The position numbers were made by a program, and so were the translations under genes. 44,480 nucleotides of DNA, taken from contig JAVVEZ010000022.1 in NCBI GenBank assembly GCA_032250895.1, positions 1-44,480 on the forward strand. Direction: 5' to 3'. The notes under the pieces are model-generated. The model was not told the origin of the DNA and did not search any database. It worked only from the letters and a program-made list of their open reading frames with translations. The first letter of the stretch is position 1, and each line of letters begins with the position of its first letter. This stretch comes from JAVVEZ01 sp032250895. GTDB lineage: Bacteria > Pseudomonadota > Gammaproteobacteria > Pseudomonadales > Pseudohongiellaceae. Below are positions 23,295-31,616 of this stretch, piece by piece.

Positions 23295-24179
23295 TTATTT
23301 ATGAGGATTATCCACACCCCTCGTCTGAGCAGCAACTTCGGCAGCAAAGTCCACGACTTCCCGCTCTATACCTTCACCAACTTCAAAACGGGTAAAATCG
23401 AGAATCTCAGCCTTGGCATTCTTCACCAGCGCTGAAATCCGGGTGTCGGGGTCCTTGACGAAGGCCTGCTCCATCAAGCTGATTTCCGCAATGTATTTCT
23501 GCAGGCGGCCACTGACCATTTTCTCGACGATGTCCGCTGGCTTGCCGCTTTCACGAGCCTGGGCAGTGTAAATTTCACTTTCTTTGGCCAGCACTTCTGC
23601 CGGCACGTCTTCCGCGTTGATGACCAGAGGGTTGACGGCGGCAATATGCATGGCGATATCCCGGGCCAGGGTGGCATCGCCACCACGCAGGACCACCAGG
23701 ACGGCAATCTTGTTGTTGGAGTGTACATAACTGCCAACAATGGCTCCCTGGGCCTCTGCCAGCACGGCACGCCGCAGTGAAATGTTTTCGCCTATCTTCT
23801 GAACCAGAGCCAGACGCGCCTCTTCCATGCCACCCGCCAGCAATTTGGCCACGTCACTTTCCCTGCTGCTGAACACGGTGTCCGTTACTTTACGGACAAA
23901 TTCAATAAAATTGGCTTCGCGGGCGGCAAAATCGGTTTCGCTGTTGACCTCGACCAGCACACCATAACTGTGGTCATCGGCAACCTTGGCCATGACCAGA
24001 CCTTCTGCTGCGGTTCTGCCCGCTTTTTTGGCAGCTTTCATACCGCTGGCCTTGCGCAGATCTTCTATCGCCTTGTCGATATCGCCATTGGATATTTCCA
24101 GGGCTTTTTTGCAATCCATCATGCCGAGGCCGGTTCTTTCCCGCAGTTCTTTCACCAATGCTGCTGTAATTTCTGCCAT
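23295..24179 (-). CDS. tsf: Elongation factor Ts
   Basis: EF-Ts is the nucleotide exchange factor that regenerates EF-Tu-GTP. The 294-aa product (E. coli 283) has the N-terminal UBA-like domain EITAALVKELRERTGLGMMDCKKAL (3-27), KASGMKAAKKAGRTAAEG, the core segment VEVNSETDFAAREANFIEFV, and the dimer/coiled-coil region ending FARFEVGEG-like (here TRFEVGEGIE). The TDFV motif that contacts EF-Tu is TDFA here; Asp and Phe are kept and the fourth position varies among bacteria. A GGAG ribosome site lies just before the ATG. It is separated from rpsB by 147 bp that contain a strong hairpin, so it may be made at a different level from S2. Confidence 0.98.
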   Translation of the reverse strand: MAEITAALVKELRERTGLGMMDCKKALEISNGDIDKAIEDLRKASGMKAAKKAGRTAAEGLVMAKVADDHSYGVLVEVNSETDFAAREANFIEFVRKVTDTVFSSRESDVAKLLAGGMEEARLALVQKIGENISLRRAVLAEAQGAIVGSYVHSNNKIAVLVVLRGGDATLARDIAMHIAAVNPLVINAEDVPAEVLAKESEIYTAQARESGKPADIVEKMVSGRLQKYIAEISLMEQAFVKDPDTRISALVKNAKAEILDFTRFEVGEGIEREVVDFAAEVAAQTRGVDNPHK

Positions 24180-24267
24180 TTTAGAGGCTCCTTAGTACTC
24201 TGATAGTCATGAATAGTGTTCCGCCTGGCTGACTGCAGGCACACAACAACAAGTTATGCAGCCGTTT

Positions 24268-24293
24268 AAAAAAGGGGCTTGGAGCCCCTTTTA
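24268..24293 (-). terminator. Attenuator-type terminator between rpsB and tsf
   Basis: A GC-rich stem (GGGGCT with AGCCCC, extended by A-T pairs on both sides) with a three-base loop is followed on the coding strand by a run of six T residues, the form of an intrinsic terminator. It lies between the rpsB stop and the tsf start. A partial terminator at this junction is known in E. coli rpsB-tsf, and this looks like the equivalent. On the plus strand the hairpin is nearly symmetrical, but no plus-strand gene ends here. Confidence 0.85.
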
Positions 24294-24326
24294 TGAGAAT
24301 CACCTGGCGGCGTTCGGGCAGAGCAT

Positions 24327-25211
24327 TTATTCCTGAACGGCTTCTGCTCCAGCATTCTTTTCCGCTTCGACACCCCCCACAGCCGCTTCAGCCTTGACCC
24401 TCGGCGCCTTGGCCTTGGTGGTTATTTTCGGCTCTTTTTCTTCGCCTTCAGCGGATTCCGCTTCAAGGTCCGAACCGGCGCCTTCGACTTCGACGAATTC
24501 ATCCTTCTTGCGGGCTTCTTCAAGAGCGACATCGCCACGCCCCTGGATACAGGCATTGGCAACCCATTCGGCATACAGCTGGATGGCCTGCAAGGAGTCG
24601 TCATTGCCAGGAATCACCGTATCCACCCCATCCGGGTTACTGTTGGTATCGACGACGCCGATGACCGGAATACCGAGCTTGTTGGCTTCGGTGATGGCAA
24701 TGCGTTCATGGTCGACATCTATCACGAACAAGGCATCCGGCAAACCGCCCATGTCCTTGATACCGCCAATGCTCTTTTCGAGCTTGGCATGGGCACGATG
24801 CCTCATCAGCACTTCCTTCTTGGTCAACTGGTCGAAGGTGCCATCGCCGGCCTGGGTTTCCAGGTCCTTGAGACGTTTGATAGAGGCCCTGATCGTCTTG
24901 TAGTTGGTCAGCATGCCACCCAGCCAGCGCTGGTCGACATAGGGCATTCCGGCTCTGGCTGCTTCGGCCTTGATGATTTTGCTGGCCGCACGTTTCGTAC
25001 CAACAAACAGAATTTTTTGCCGTCTCTCGGCCATCTGCCTGACTTGTTCCAGGGCCTGGTTGAACGCGGGAAGTGTGTATTCGAGGTTTATGATGTGGAT
25101 TTTGTTGCGGGCCCCAAAAATGTATTGATCCATCTTGGGATTCCAGTAACGGCATTGATGGCCGAAATGGACGCCGGCCTTCAACATATCTTTCATAGTT
25201 ACGCTAGTCAT
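24327..25211 (-). CDS. rpsB: Ribosomal protein S2 with extended C-terminal tail
   Basis: S2 sits on the back of the 30S subunit and is needed for S1 binding. The first about 235 residues are standard: MKDMLKAGVHFGHQCRYWNPKMDQYIFGARNKIHIINLEYT, RMPYVDQRWLGGMLTNYKTI-like (here GMPYVDQRWLGGMLTNYKT), GGIKDMGGLPDALFVIDVDHERIAI, GVVDTNSNPDGVDTVIPGNDDS. At 294 aa it is about 50 residues longer than E. coli S2 (241). The tail is first acidic (GSDLEAESAEGEEKEP) and then Lys/Ala-rich (TTKAKAPRVKAEAAVGG), a low-complexity extension of the sort seen in some bacterial S2 proteins. A AGAGGAAG ribosome site precedes the ATG, and a good promoter lies 35-64 bp upstream. Confidence 0.97.
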   Translation of the reverse strand: MTSVTMKDMLKAGVHFGHQCRYWNPKMDQYIFGARNKIHIINLEYTLPAFNQALEQVRQMAERRQKILFVGTKRAASKIIKAEAARAGMPYVDQRWLGGMLTNYKTIRASIKRLKDLETQAGDGTFDQLTKKEVLMRHRAHAKLEKSIGGIKDMGGLPDALFVIDVDHERIAITEANKLGIPVIGVVDTNSNPDGVDTVIPGNDDSLQAIQLYAEWVANACIQGRGDVALEEARKKDEFVEVEGAGSDLEAESAEGEEKEPKITTKAKAPRVKAEAAVGGVEAEKNAGAEAVQE

Positions 25212-25549
25212 GGTACTTCCTCTGGGTTAAGCCTCCACACTTCCCATTATTCAACCCTCAACTCCTTGCTATCAAAGAAGTTTTTGAGCACCCAGAACAA
25301 TGTGCCGAAGTGTGTGTGACAGTTTGTGATAAATAAAATTCAGGTCTTGCCTGAGATTCGTTCCGCCTTTTGAGGAAGCCTTGCAGCGCCTCGGGGCAAA
25401 ACGAGCGGCTTTATATCATATCCGGCCCTTTACTGGAAGCCAAAGCTGTATTTTTCAGGCTTGCAGCTAAGACAAAACGGGCGCTTCCTGTACTTTGCCA
25501 ACAAACTTGCCATAAAATAAGACGTTTCCACGAACCTCAGAAATACAAC
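25212..25549. other. Divergent rpsB/map intergenic region
   Basis: This 338-bp gap separates rpsB (minus) from map (plus). It holds the rpsB promoter (25246-25275). On the map side a TAAAAT box at 25513-25518 could be a -10, about 32 bp from the map ATG, but no -35 stands at a proper distance, so this is weak. A small hairpin (TCAGG-five bases-CCTGA, near 25330-25345) is flanked on its rpsB side by an A/T run. The map reading frame stays open upstream to about 25370, but those residues are not conserved. The predicted rpsB leader is only about 27 nt, too short for a long S2-binding leader of the E. coli type unless a second promoter exists further up. Confidence 0.6.
25246..25275 (-). promoter_or_regulatory. 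Sigma-70 promoter for rpsB-tsf
   Basis: On the minus strand a TTGATA -35 (25270-25275) and an AATAAT -10 (25246-25251) stand 18 bp apart, each five of six matches to consensus. The predicted start is about 25239. The bases after the -10 (GGGAAGTG) are GC-rich, a discriminator type often found at ribosomal promoters under stringent control. This would drive rpsB and, by read-through, tsf-pyrH-frr. Confidence 0.65.
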
Positions 25550-26329
25550 ATGAGCGTTAGCCTGAAAACCCCCGAAGAACTCATGGTCATGCGTGAAGCC
25601 GGCCGGCTCGCCGCCGAGGTGCTTGAAATGATTGGGCCTCATGTCGTTCCCGGGATCAGCACCGGCGAGCTGGACCGCATCTGCCATGACTTCATCGTCA
25701 ATGTGCAGCAGGTCATTCCAGCCCCGCTCAACTACAATGGCTTTCCCAAGTCGATCTGTACCTCGGTCAATCATGTCATCTGCCACGGGATTCCCAGCGA
25801 CACCAAAATCCTCAAGAGCGGCGACATCATCAATATCGACATCACTGTCATCAAGGATGGTTTTCATGGTGATACCAGCAAGATGTTTCTGGTGGGCGAC
25901 GTGGCCGAGCATGCCAAAAGGCTGGTAACGGTAACCCAGGAGTGCCTGTATCGCGCCATCGCCATCGTCAGGCCCGGAATCAGACTCGGGGACATCGGAC
26001 ATATCATTCAGGACTACGCAGAGGCCCATCATTATTCTGTGGTCCGGGAATACTGCGGGCATGGCATCGGGCGCGTTTTCCACGAGGAACCCCAGGTTCT
26101 GCACTATGGAAAAAAGGACACCGGCCTTGAACTCCAGCCCGGTATGACCTTTACCATCGAGCCCATGATCAACGCCGGCACGCGCCATGCCAAACTGTCA
26201 AACAAGGATGGCTGGACCGTCACCACCCGGGACCGGCGCCTGTCCGCACAATGGGAACACACCCTGGCAGTCACCGAACAGGGTTGCGAAGTTCTGACCC
26301 GACGCAGTGAAGAGGTTTTCCCGGTCTGA
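25550..26329 (+). CDS. map: Type I methionine aminopeptidase
   Basis: Map removes the N-terminal methionine from nascent proteins. From ATG 25550 the product is 259 aa (E. coli 264) and begins SVSLKTPEELMVMREAGRLAAEVLEM, which lines up with E. coli MAISIKTPEDIEKMRVAGRLAAEVLEM. The longer open frame upstream is not conserved. The five metal ligands are in place: Asp97, Asp108, His171, Glu204 and Glu236. Around them are CHGIP, IDITVIKDGFHGDTSKMF, REYCGHGIGRVFHEEPQVLHY and GMTFTIEPM. It is divergent from rpsB, the usual gammaproteobacterial arrangement, and glnD begins seven bases after its stop. Confidence 0.97.
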   Translation: MSVSLKTPEELMVMREAGRLAAEVLEMIGPHVVPGISTGELDRICHDFIVNVQQVIPAPLNYNGFPKSICTSVNHVICHGIPSDTKILKSGDIINIDITVIKDGFHGDTSKMFLVGDVAEHAKRLVTVTQECLYRAIAIVRPGIRLGDIGHIIQDYAEAHHYSVVREYCGHGIGRVFHEEPQVLHYGKKDTGLELQPGMTFTIEPMINAGTRHAKLSNKDGWTVTTRDRRLSAQWEHTLAVTEQGCEVLTRRSEEVFPV

Positions 26330-26336
26330 ATCCAAC

Positions 26337-29030
26337 ATGAGCCCCCAAAGCCCCAAATCACAAGCCCGAGCAGCCATCTTTGATGCCGGGGCTTTTGCCC
26401 GGCAACTGGCAGACAGCTCTTCACCAATAAACTGCTATCGGCAGGCCATAAAACGAACCCGCGCAATTCTTGATGAACGCTTCAAGGCAAGGGCGCGCAT
26501 CGAATCCATTATTCAGGACCAGGCCTGGTTCATCGATCAGATCCTGCGTTTCGCCTGGCAGCGCTATGACTGGAAAGATGCCGATGACATCAGCCTGCTG
26601 GCCGTTGGTGGTTACGGCAGAGGGGAACTGCACCCCTATTCCGACATCGACATCCAGATTTTGCTGAAACACAAGAATCACAACAAATACCAGGACAATA
26701 TCGAGAAATTCCTGACCTTTCTGTGGGACATCAACCTCGATGTGGGGCAAAGCGTCCGTTCCATCAGGGAAAACAAGGAAGAAGCCATCAAGGACATCAC
26801 CATTGCCACTGCCCTGATGGAATCCAGAACCATTTATGGCAACCCGCTCCTGCATCAGAAAATGCTGGACATGGTCAGTCAGAAAAAAATATGGAAACCC
26901 AAGGATTTTTTCGCTGCCAAGAAAAATGAACAGCTACAGCGGCATCAGAAACACGACGACATCGAATACGCTCTCGAACCCAACATAAAGCTTTCCCCGG
27001 GGGGGCTGCGTGATATCCAGACCATCGGCTGGATCGCCAAACGTTATTTTGATGCCCGCAGCTTTCTCGACCTGGTTGACCGTGGCTTTCTGCAAAAATC
27101 CGAATACAGCGACCTGATTCGCGGCCGCAATTTTCTGTGGAAAATCCGTTATGGCCTGCACATGCTCGCCGGACGGCGGGAAGACCGTCTGCTGTTCGAA
27201 CATCAACGTTCTCTGGCCATAATTTTTGCCTACAAGGATGACAAGAAAAGTCTGGGCATCGAGAAGTTGATGAAAGAATATTATCGCTGGGTTCTGACCC
27301 TGCGCGAGTTGAACGATGTGCTGCTGCAACTTTTTGATGAAGACATCATTCGCTCGCGTGAAAAAAGTGAAATCAGGCCCATCAACAACCGCTTTCAGAT
27401 CCGCAATAACTATATCGAGGCCGTACATACACGGGTATTCCGGCAAACGCCCTTTGCCCTGCTGGAAATATTTGTCCTGATGGCGCAGGATCAGAGCATT
27501 GAAGGTGTTCGGGCTTCCACCATTCGCCTGATCCGTAACGGGCGCCAACTGATCGATGACAAATTCCGCAGCGACATCCGCAACACCAGCCTGTTCATGG
27601 AACTGCTGCGCTCCCCGCATCGTCTGGTCGGCCATCTGCGGGAAATGAAACGTTACGGCATTCTTTCCGACTACTTGCCGGAGTTCGGTCGCATCGTTGG
27701 CCAGATGCAACATGATCTTTTCCACATTTATACCGTCGATGATCATACCTTGCAGGTCATGGAGAACATGCGGCGTCTGCACCATCTTGACGCAGAAGAG
27801 AAATTTCCCATCGCCGCACAAATCATCAAGCGTCTGCCCAAGATAGAGTTACTGTACATTGCCGGACTTTACCATGATATTGCCAAGGGCCGGGGCGGTG
27901 ATCATTGCGTTCTGGGCGTGATAGACGCCGAAAATTTCTGTCGCCGCCATCATCTCGGCAAATGGGATACGGCACTGGTGGGCTGGCTGGTCAAAAATCA
28001 TCTCAAGATGTCAGGTGTCGCCCAGCGCGAGGATATTCAGGATCCGGATGTGATCCATGAGTTTGCGCTGGCGGTCGGTGACCAGCTGCATCTGGATTAT
28101 CTCTACACACTCACCGTTGCCGACATCAACGCCACCAATCCCAATCTCTGGAATACCTGGCGCGCCTCCCTGCTCCGCCATCTTTATCTGGCCACCAAAC
28201 GGGCCCTGAGCCAGGGTCTGGAGCAAATAGTGGGCAAGGCCGACTGGATCCGGGAAAACCAGGCCCGGGCGATTGCCATACTCAAGGAAAAAGGTTTTAC
28301 CCGCAAAGCCGTGCTGGCCATCTGGCAAAACCCGGATGAAGATTATTTTCTGCGTGAGACCGCCGAGGATATTGCCTGGCATACCGAAGCCATTTCCCGA
28401 CATCAGAAAAAATCCGGTCCCCTGATTCTGATCAAGGACAGCATTGAACATAAGTATGAGGGAGCCACCCAGATTTTTATTTATTCCAGTCATTCACGTT
28501 TTCTGTTTGCCAATATCGCCACTGCTCTCGACAAGCTCAACCTCAATATCCAGGACGCAAGAATTTTCATGTCTGACAGCGAATTCAGCATGGAAACCTT
28601 CATGGTGCTGGAAGACGACGGCAGACCCATTGGCAACAACCCGCGCCGGATTGCAGAGATTACGGCAACGCTCAAAAAATATGTCGACACCAACGGTTTG
28701 AAAATCGATACAGGCAAAAGCCGTGCCTCACGCAAACTGCGGCATTTCAGCCGCAATACCGAAACCGCCATCATCAATCAGCAAAGTACCGATTATTCCA
28801 TTCTGGAAGTGCTGTGCCCGGATCGTCCTGGCCTGCTCGCAAAGATTGCCAATATCTTTGTCGAAATGAATATCACATTGCACAACGCCAAAATAACCAC
28901 TCTCGGCGAGAATGTCGAAGACGTTTTCTTCATCAGTGACGCAGACAACAACGCTTTGCTGGACACCGGCCTTAGCGACCGCTTGCAGAATTCCATCCGG
29001 CAACAGCTGGATGCAGAAATACGGCATTGA
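26337..29030 (+). CDS. glnD: PII uridylyltransferase / uridylyl-removing enzyme
   Basis: GlnD senses glutamine and adds or removes UMP on PII (GlnB/GlnK), setting glutamine synthetase activity and the NtrBC response. From ATG 26337 it is 897 aa (E. coli 890); a GTG ten codons earlier overlapping map is possible. The N-terminal nucleotidyltransferase domain has GGYGRGELHPYSDIDIQIL (91-109) with Asp103 and Asp105. The HD domain contains LYHDIAKGRGGDH. Two C-terminal ACT domains follow: TQIFIYSSHSRFLFANIATAL and YSILEVLCPDRPGLLAKIAN, which bind glutamine in this family. The gene directly downstream is 12 bp away. The order map-glnD is the standard one. Confidence 0.97.
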   Translation: MSPQSPKSQARAAIFDAGAFARQLADSSSPINCYRQAIKRTRAILDERFKARARIESIIQDQAWFIDQILRFAWQRYDWKDADDISLLAVGGYGRGELHPYSDIDIQILLKHKNHNKYQDNIEKFLTFLWDINLDVGQSVRSIRENKEEAIKDITIATALMESRTIYGNPLLHQKMLDMVSQKKIWKPKDFFAAKKNEQLQRHQKHDDIEYALEPNIKLSPGGLRDIQTIGWIAKRYFDARSFLDLVDRGFLQKSEYSDLIRGRNFLWKIRYGLHMLAGRREDRLLFEHQRSLAIIFAYKDDKKSLGIEKLMKEYYRWVLTLRELNDVLLQLFDEDIIRSREKSEIRPINNRFQIRNNYIEAVHTRVFRQTPFALLEIFVLMAQDQSIEGVRASTIRLIRNGRQLIDDKFRSDIRNTSLFMELLRSPHRLVGHLREMKRYGILSDYLPEFGRIVGQMQHDLFHIYTVDDHTLQVMENMRRLHHLDAEEKFPIAAQIIKRLPKIELLYIAGLYHDIAKGRGGDHCVLGVIDAENFCRRHHLGKWDTALVGWLVKNHLKMSGVAQREDIQDPDVIHEFALAVGDQLHLDYLYTLTVADINATNPNLWNTWRASLLRHLYLATKRALSQGLEQIVGKADWIRENQARAIAILKEKGFTRKAVLAIWQNPDEDYFLRETAEDIAWHTEAISRHQKKSGPLILIKDSIEHKYEGATQIFIYSSHSRFLFANIATALDKLNLNIQDARIFMSDSEFSMETFMVLEDDGRPIGNNPRRIAEITATLKKYVDTNGLKIDTGKSRASRKLRHFSRNTETAIINQQSTDYSILEVLCPDRPGLLAKIANIFVEMNITLHNAKITTLGENVEDVFFISDADNNALLDTGLSDRLQNSIRQQLDAEIRH

Positions 29031-29042
29031 CAGGGTATTCCA

Positions 29043-29384
29043 ATGTTGAATATGTATGGCATCAATAACTGCGACACCATCCGCAAGGCCCGCAACTGGC
29101 TTGACCAACACCGGCTTGACTATCATTTTCATGACTACAAAAAAAATCCACCCACTGAAAAAATGATACGTTCCTGGTGCCGTGAGATCGACTTCAATGA
29201 CTTGATCAACCGCAAGGGCAGCACCTGGCGCAAACTGCCGGATACAGCAAAAGCCTCTCTGGACCTGGAAAAAGCAGTGCAACTGATGTGTGAAAATCCC
29301 TCTCTTATCAAGCGGCCGCTGCTTGATACCGGCACGGCAAAAATTGTCGGTTTTGATCAGACACGTTACGAATCCCTGCTATAA
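29043..29384 (+). CDS. ArsC/Spx-family thioredoxin-fold protein (YffB-like)
   Basis: This 113-aa protein belongs to the ArsC/YffB family of thioredoxin-fold proteins. It begins LNMYGINNCDTIRKARNWLD, with a single Cys10 where E. coli YffB has GIKNCDT, and has the RKGSTWRKLPDTAKASL and NPSLIKRPLLDTG segments. The second cysteine of arsenate reductases is missing, so it is unlikely to reduce arsenate in the classical way; the family's cellular role is unclear. The gene is 12 bp after glnD (AGGG ribosome site seven bases upstream of the ATG). In E. coli the homologue also lies next to dapE, so the neighbourhood dapD-dapE here supports the identity. The end of the gene contains a dapD promoter. 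Confidence 0.9.
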   Translation: MLNMYGINNCDTIRKARNWLDQHRLDYHFHDYKKNPPTEKMIRSWCREIDFNDLINRKGSTWRKLPDTAKASLDLEKAVQLMCENPSLIKRPLLDTGTAKIVGFDQTRYESLL

Positions 29385-29385
29385 T
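29377..29385 (+). promoter_or_regulatory. Extended -10 promoter for dapD-dapE
   Basis: TGCTATAAT at 29377-29385 is a perfect extended -10 (TG-n-TATAAT) overlapping the stop codon of the YffB-like gene. No good -35 lies 17 bp upstream, which extended -10 promoters can lack. The predicted start is about 29392, giving a leader of about 23 nt with AGAGG before the dapD ATG. This would allow lysine/DAP genes to be made apart from glnD. Confidence 0.6.
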
Positions 29386-29414
29386 TCACCCTTTTTTGAC
29401 ATCAGAGGCTCCCC

Positions 29415-30452
29415 ATGACCTACTACAGCTTTGCCTTCGGCATAGGCAGCAAGGATTCTGCCGGCAACTGGCTGGAAGTTTTTTATCCAGAGCCCCTGCT
29501 GTATCCTGCTGCCGACCTGCTCGAAAAAATTACGCAAACTCTGGGCCATGAAGGTGGCAACGGCTTCCTCGAACTCGGCAGACAGCAACTCGAGACCCTG
29601 CAACACGCCTTTCCGGCAAGCTCTGACTCTGACTCCCGGATCGCTGCACTGCTGCAGACGCTGATGCAGAGCACAAAACCCTTGCTGGCAACCTTCCTGG
29701 CCAGTGACAGCCAACCCGCCTCGGTGCCGGAAGCCTATTTGAAGCTGCACCTGCTATCCCATCGCCTGGTCAAACCGCATGCCACCAACCTGAATGGCAT
29801 CTTCGCGCTGCTGCCCAATGTCGCCTGGACCAACCAGGGCGCCATCGCTGTCAGCGAACTCGCCGGACGCCAGTTACAGGCACGACTGCAGGGAGAATTT
29901 CTGGAAGTCATGTCCGTGGACAAGTTCCCGAAAATGGCCAATTACGTGGTGCCTTCGGGGGTAAGAATCGCGCATACGGCAAGGGTTCGTCTTGGCGCCT
30001 ATATCGGCGAAGGCACCACTGTCATGCATGAAGGTTTTGTCAACTTCAATGCCGGCACCGATGGCAAGGCCATGATCGAAGGACGCATCTCCGCCGGAGT
30101 CACGATTGGTGAAGGCAGCGATCTGGGAGGGGGGTGCTCCACCATGGGTACGCTTTCCGGTGGCGGCAATGAACTGATCTCCGTAGGCAGGGATTGCCTG
30201 ATCGGCGCCAATGCCGGTCTGGGTTTTCCACTGGGCGATCGCTGCATCATCGAAGCCGGGCTTTATGTCACAGCCGGCACCAAGGTCAGTCTGCTCGACC
30301 ATGACAACAAGCCGGTTGCCGTGGTGCGCGCCAGAGAACTTTCCGGCCGCAATGACCTCCTGTTTCGACGCAACTCAAACACGGGCATGGTGGAATGCAA
30401 AACCAACAAGTCAAAAATTGAATTGAACGCCGAATTACATGCCCACAATTGA
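29415..30452 (+). CDS. dapD: Tetrahydrodipicolinate N-succinyltransferase (long type)
   Basis: DapD succinylates tetrahydrodipicolinate, opening the succinylase branch to meso-diaminopimelate and lysine. This is the long, about 345-aa form found in Pseudomonas and relatives, not the 274-aa E. coli form. The N-terminal part (YYSFAFGIGSKDSAGNWLEVFYPEP) is specific to that type. The C-terminal half is a left-handed beta-helix with KFPKMANYVVPSGVRIAHTARVRLGAYIGEGTTVMHEGFVNFNAG and DLGGGCSTMGTLSGGG, then LIGANAGLGFPLGDRC. Catalytic residues lie in this helix in the family. It sits beside dapE; the two are 10 bp apart from the chosen starts, so they are co-expressed. Confidence 0.96.
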   Translation: MTYYSFAFGIGSKDSAGNWLEVFYPEPLLYPAADLLEKITQTLGHEGGNGFLELGRQQLETLQHAFPASSDSDSRIAALLQTLMQSTKPLLATFLASDSQPASVPEAYLKLHLLSHRLVKPHATNLNGIFALLPNVAWTNQGAIAVSELAGRQLQARLQGEFLEVMSVDKFPKMANYVVPSGVRIAHTARVRLGAYIGEGTTVMHEGFVNFNAGTDGKAMIEGRISAGVTIGEGSDLGGGCSTMGTLSGGGNELISVGRDCLIGANAGLGFPLGDRCIIEAGLYVTAGTKVSLLDHDNKPVAVVRARELSGRNDLLFRRNSNTGMVECKTNKSKIELNAELHAHN

Positions 30453-30462
30453 TGACTCATTC

Positions 30463-31590
30463 ATGTCCGACACTCTCGATTTATGCTGTGACCTGATTGC
30501 CAGACCCTCCGTCAGTCCGGATGATGCCGGCTGTCAGGCCGTACTCTGCGAGCGTCTGAGCGCCATGGATTTCAGCATTGAAACCCTGCCCTTCGGCAAG
30601 GTCAGTAATTTCTGGGCACGCCGGGGCAGGGAAGCCCCGCTGCTGTGCTTCGCCGGTCATACGGATGTGGTTCCACCGGGGCCATTGAGCAGTTGGGACA
30701 GCGATCCGTTCAAGCCCCTGATCAAGGATGGCTTCCTGTATGGACGCGGGGCCGCCGACATGAAAGGCAGCCTTGCGGCCATGGTCACCGCCTGTGAACG
30801 TTTTCTGCAATCCCATCCCGGGCATCGGGGCAGCCTTGCCTTCCTGATCACCAGCGATGAAGAAAGTATTGCCATCGATGGTACCCGGAAAGTTGTCGAC
30901 GTACTGAATGCCAGAAATGAACACATCGACTACTGTGTCATTGGTGAACCTTCCAGCGACAGGAATCTGGGGGATCTTGTCAGAAATGGCCGCCGCGGTT
31001 CCCTCAACGGGATACTCAGGGTCAAGGGTCAGTCCGGTCATGTGGCTTATCCACATCTCGCCATCAATCCCGTTCACGCGATGCTGCCGGCCCTGAGCGA
31101 GCTCTGTGCCATGGAATGGGACAGGGGCAACCCTTATTTCCCGGCCACCAGCTTTCAGATTTCCAATATTCACGCCGGCACCGGCGCCAACAATGTCATT
31201 CCGGGCAGCATGGAAGTCGTTTTCAACTTCAGATTCTCTACCGAGTTGACAGCCGACATCATAAAAACCCGCACCGAGGAAATCCTGAAGCGGCAGGGCT
31301 GCGACTATGAGCTGGAATGGCAATTGTCCGGAAACCCCTTCATCACCGAGGAAGGAATCCTGACCAAAGCCGTGAGCGACAGTATCTTTGCCCTCAGCTC
31401 TGTGGTGACGACACTGTCCACCGGCGGTGGCACCAGTGACGGGCGTTTCATTGCCCCCACCGGTGCCCAGGTGGTGGAACTGGGTCCCATCAATGCCAGC
31501 ATTCACCAGAACAATGAATATGTAAGCGTTGTTGATCTCGACCGGCTTTCCGCTATCTATGAAGACATCATGGTGCGCCTGCTGTCATAG
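30463..31590 (+). CDS. dapE: Succinyl-diaminopimelate desuccinylase
   Basis: DapE removes succinate from N-succinyl-LL-DAP, a later step of the branch begun by the neighbouring DapD. The ATG at 30463 gives 375 aa, equal to E. coli DapE, and begins SDTLDLCCDLIARPSVSPDDAG like its [21 protein letters not shown]. An ATG at 30439 would overlap dapD by 14 bp. It is a dinuclear zinc M20 peptidase with all ligands: His66 (FAGHTDVVPPG), Asp99 (GRGAADMKGSLAAM), Glu133/Glu134 (SDEESIAIDGT), Glu in GEPSSDRNLGD, and His348 (SIHQNNEY). The dimerisation domain begins about RVKGQSGHVAYPH. It ends 26 bp from the convergent rsmJ. Confidence 0.97.
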   Translation: MSDTLDLCCDLIARPSVSPDDAGCQAVLCERLSAMDFSIETLPFGKVSNFWARRGREAPLLCFAGHTDVVPPGPLSSWDSDPFKPLIKDGFLYGRGAADMKGSLAAMVTACERFLQSHPGHRGSLAFLITSDEESIAIDGTRKVVDVLNARNEHIDYCVIGEPSSDRNLGDLVRNGRRGSLNGILRVKGQSGHVAYPHLAINPVHAMLPALSELCAMEWDRGNPYFPATSFQISNIHAGTGANNVIPGSMEVVFNFRFSTELTADIIKTRTEEILKRQGCDYELEWQLSGNPFITEEGILTKAVSDSIFALSSVVTTLSTGGGTSDGRFIAPTGAQVVELGPINASIHQNNEYVSVVDLDRLSAIYEDIMVRLLS

Positions 31591-31616
31591 TTGACACAGC
31601 CGGGCCGCTTGCCGTA

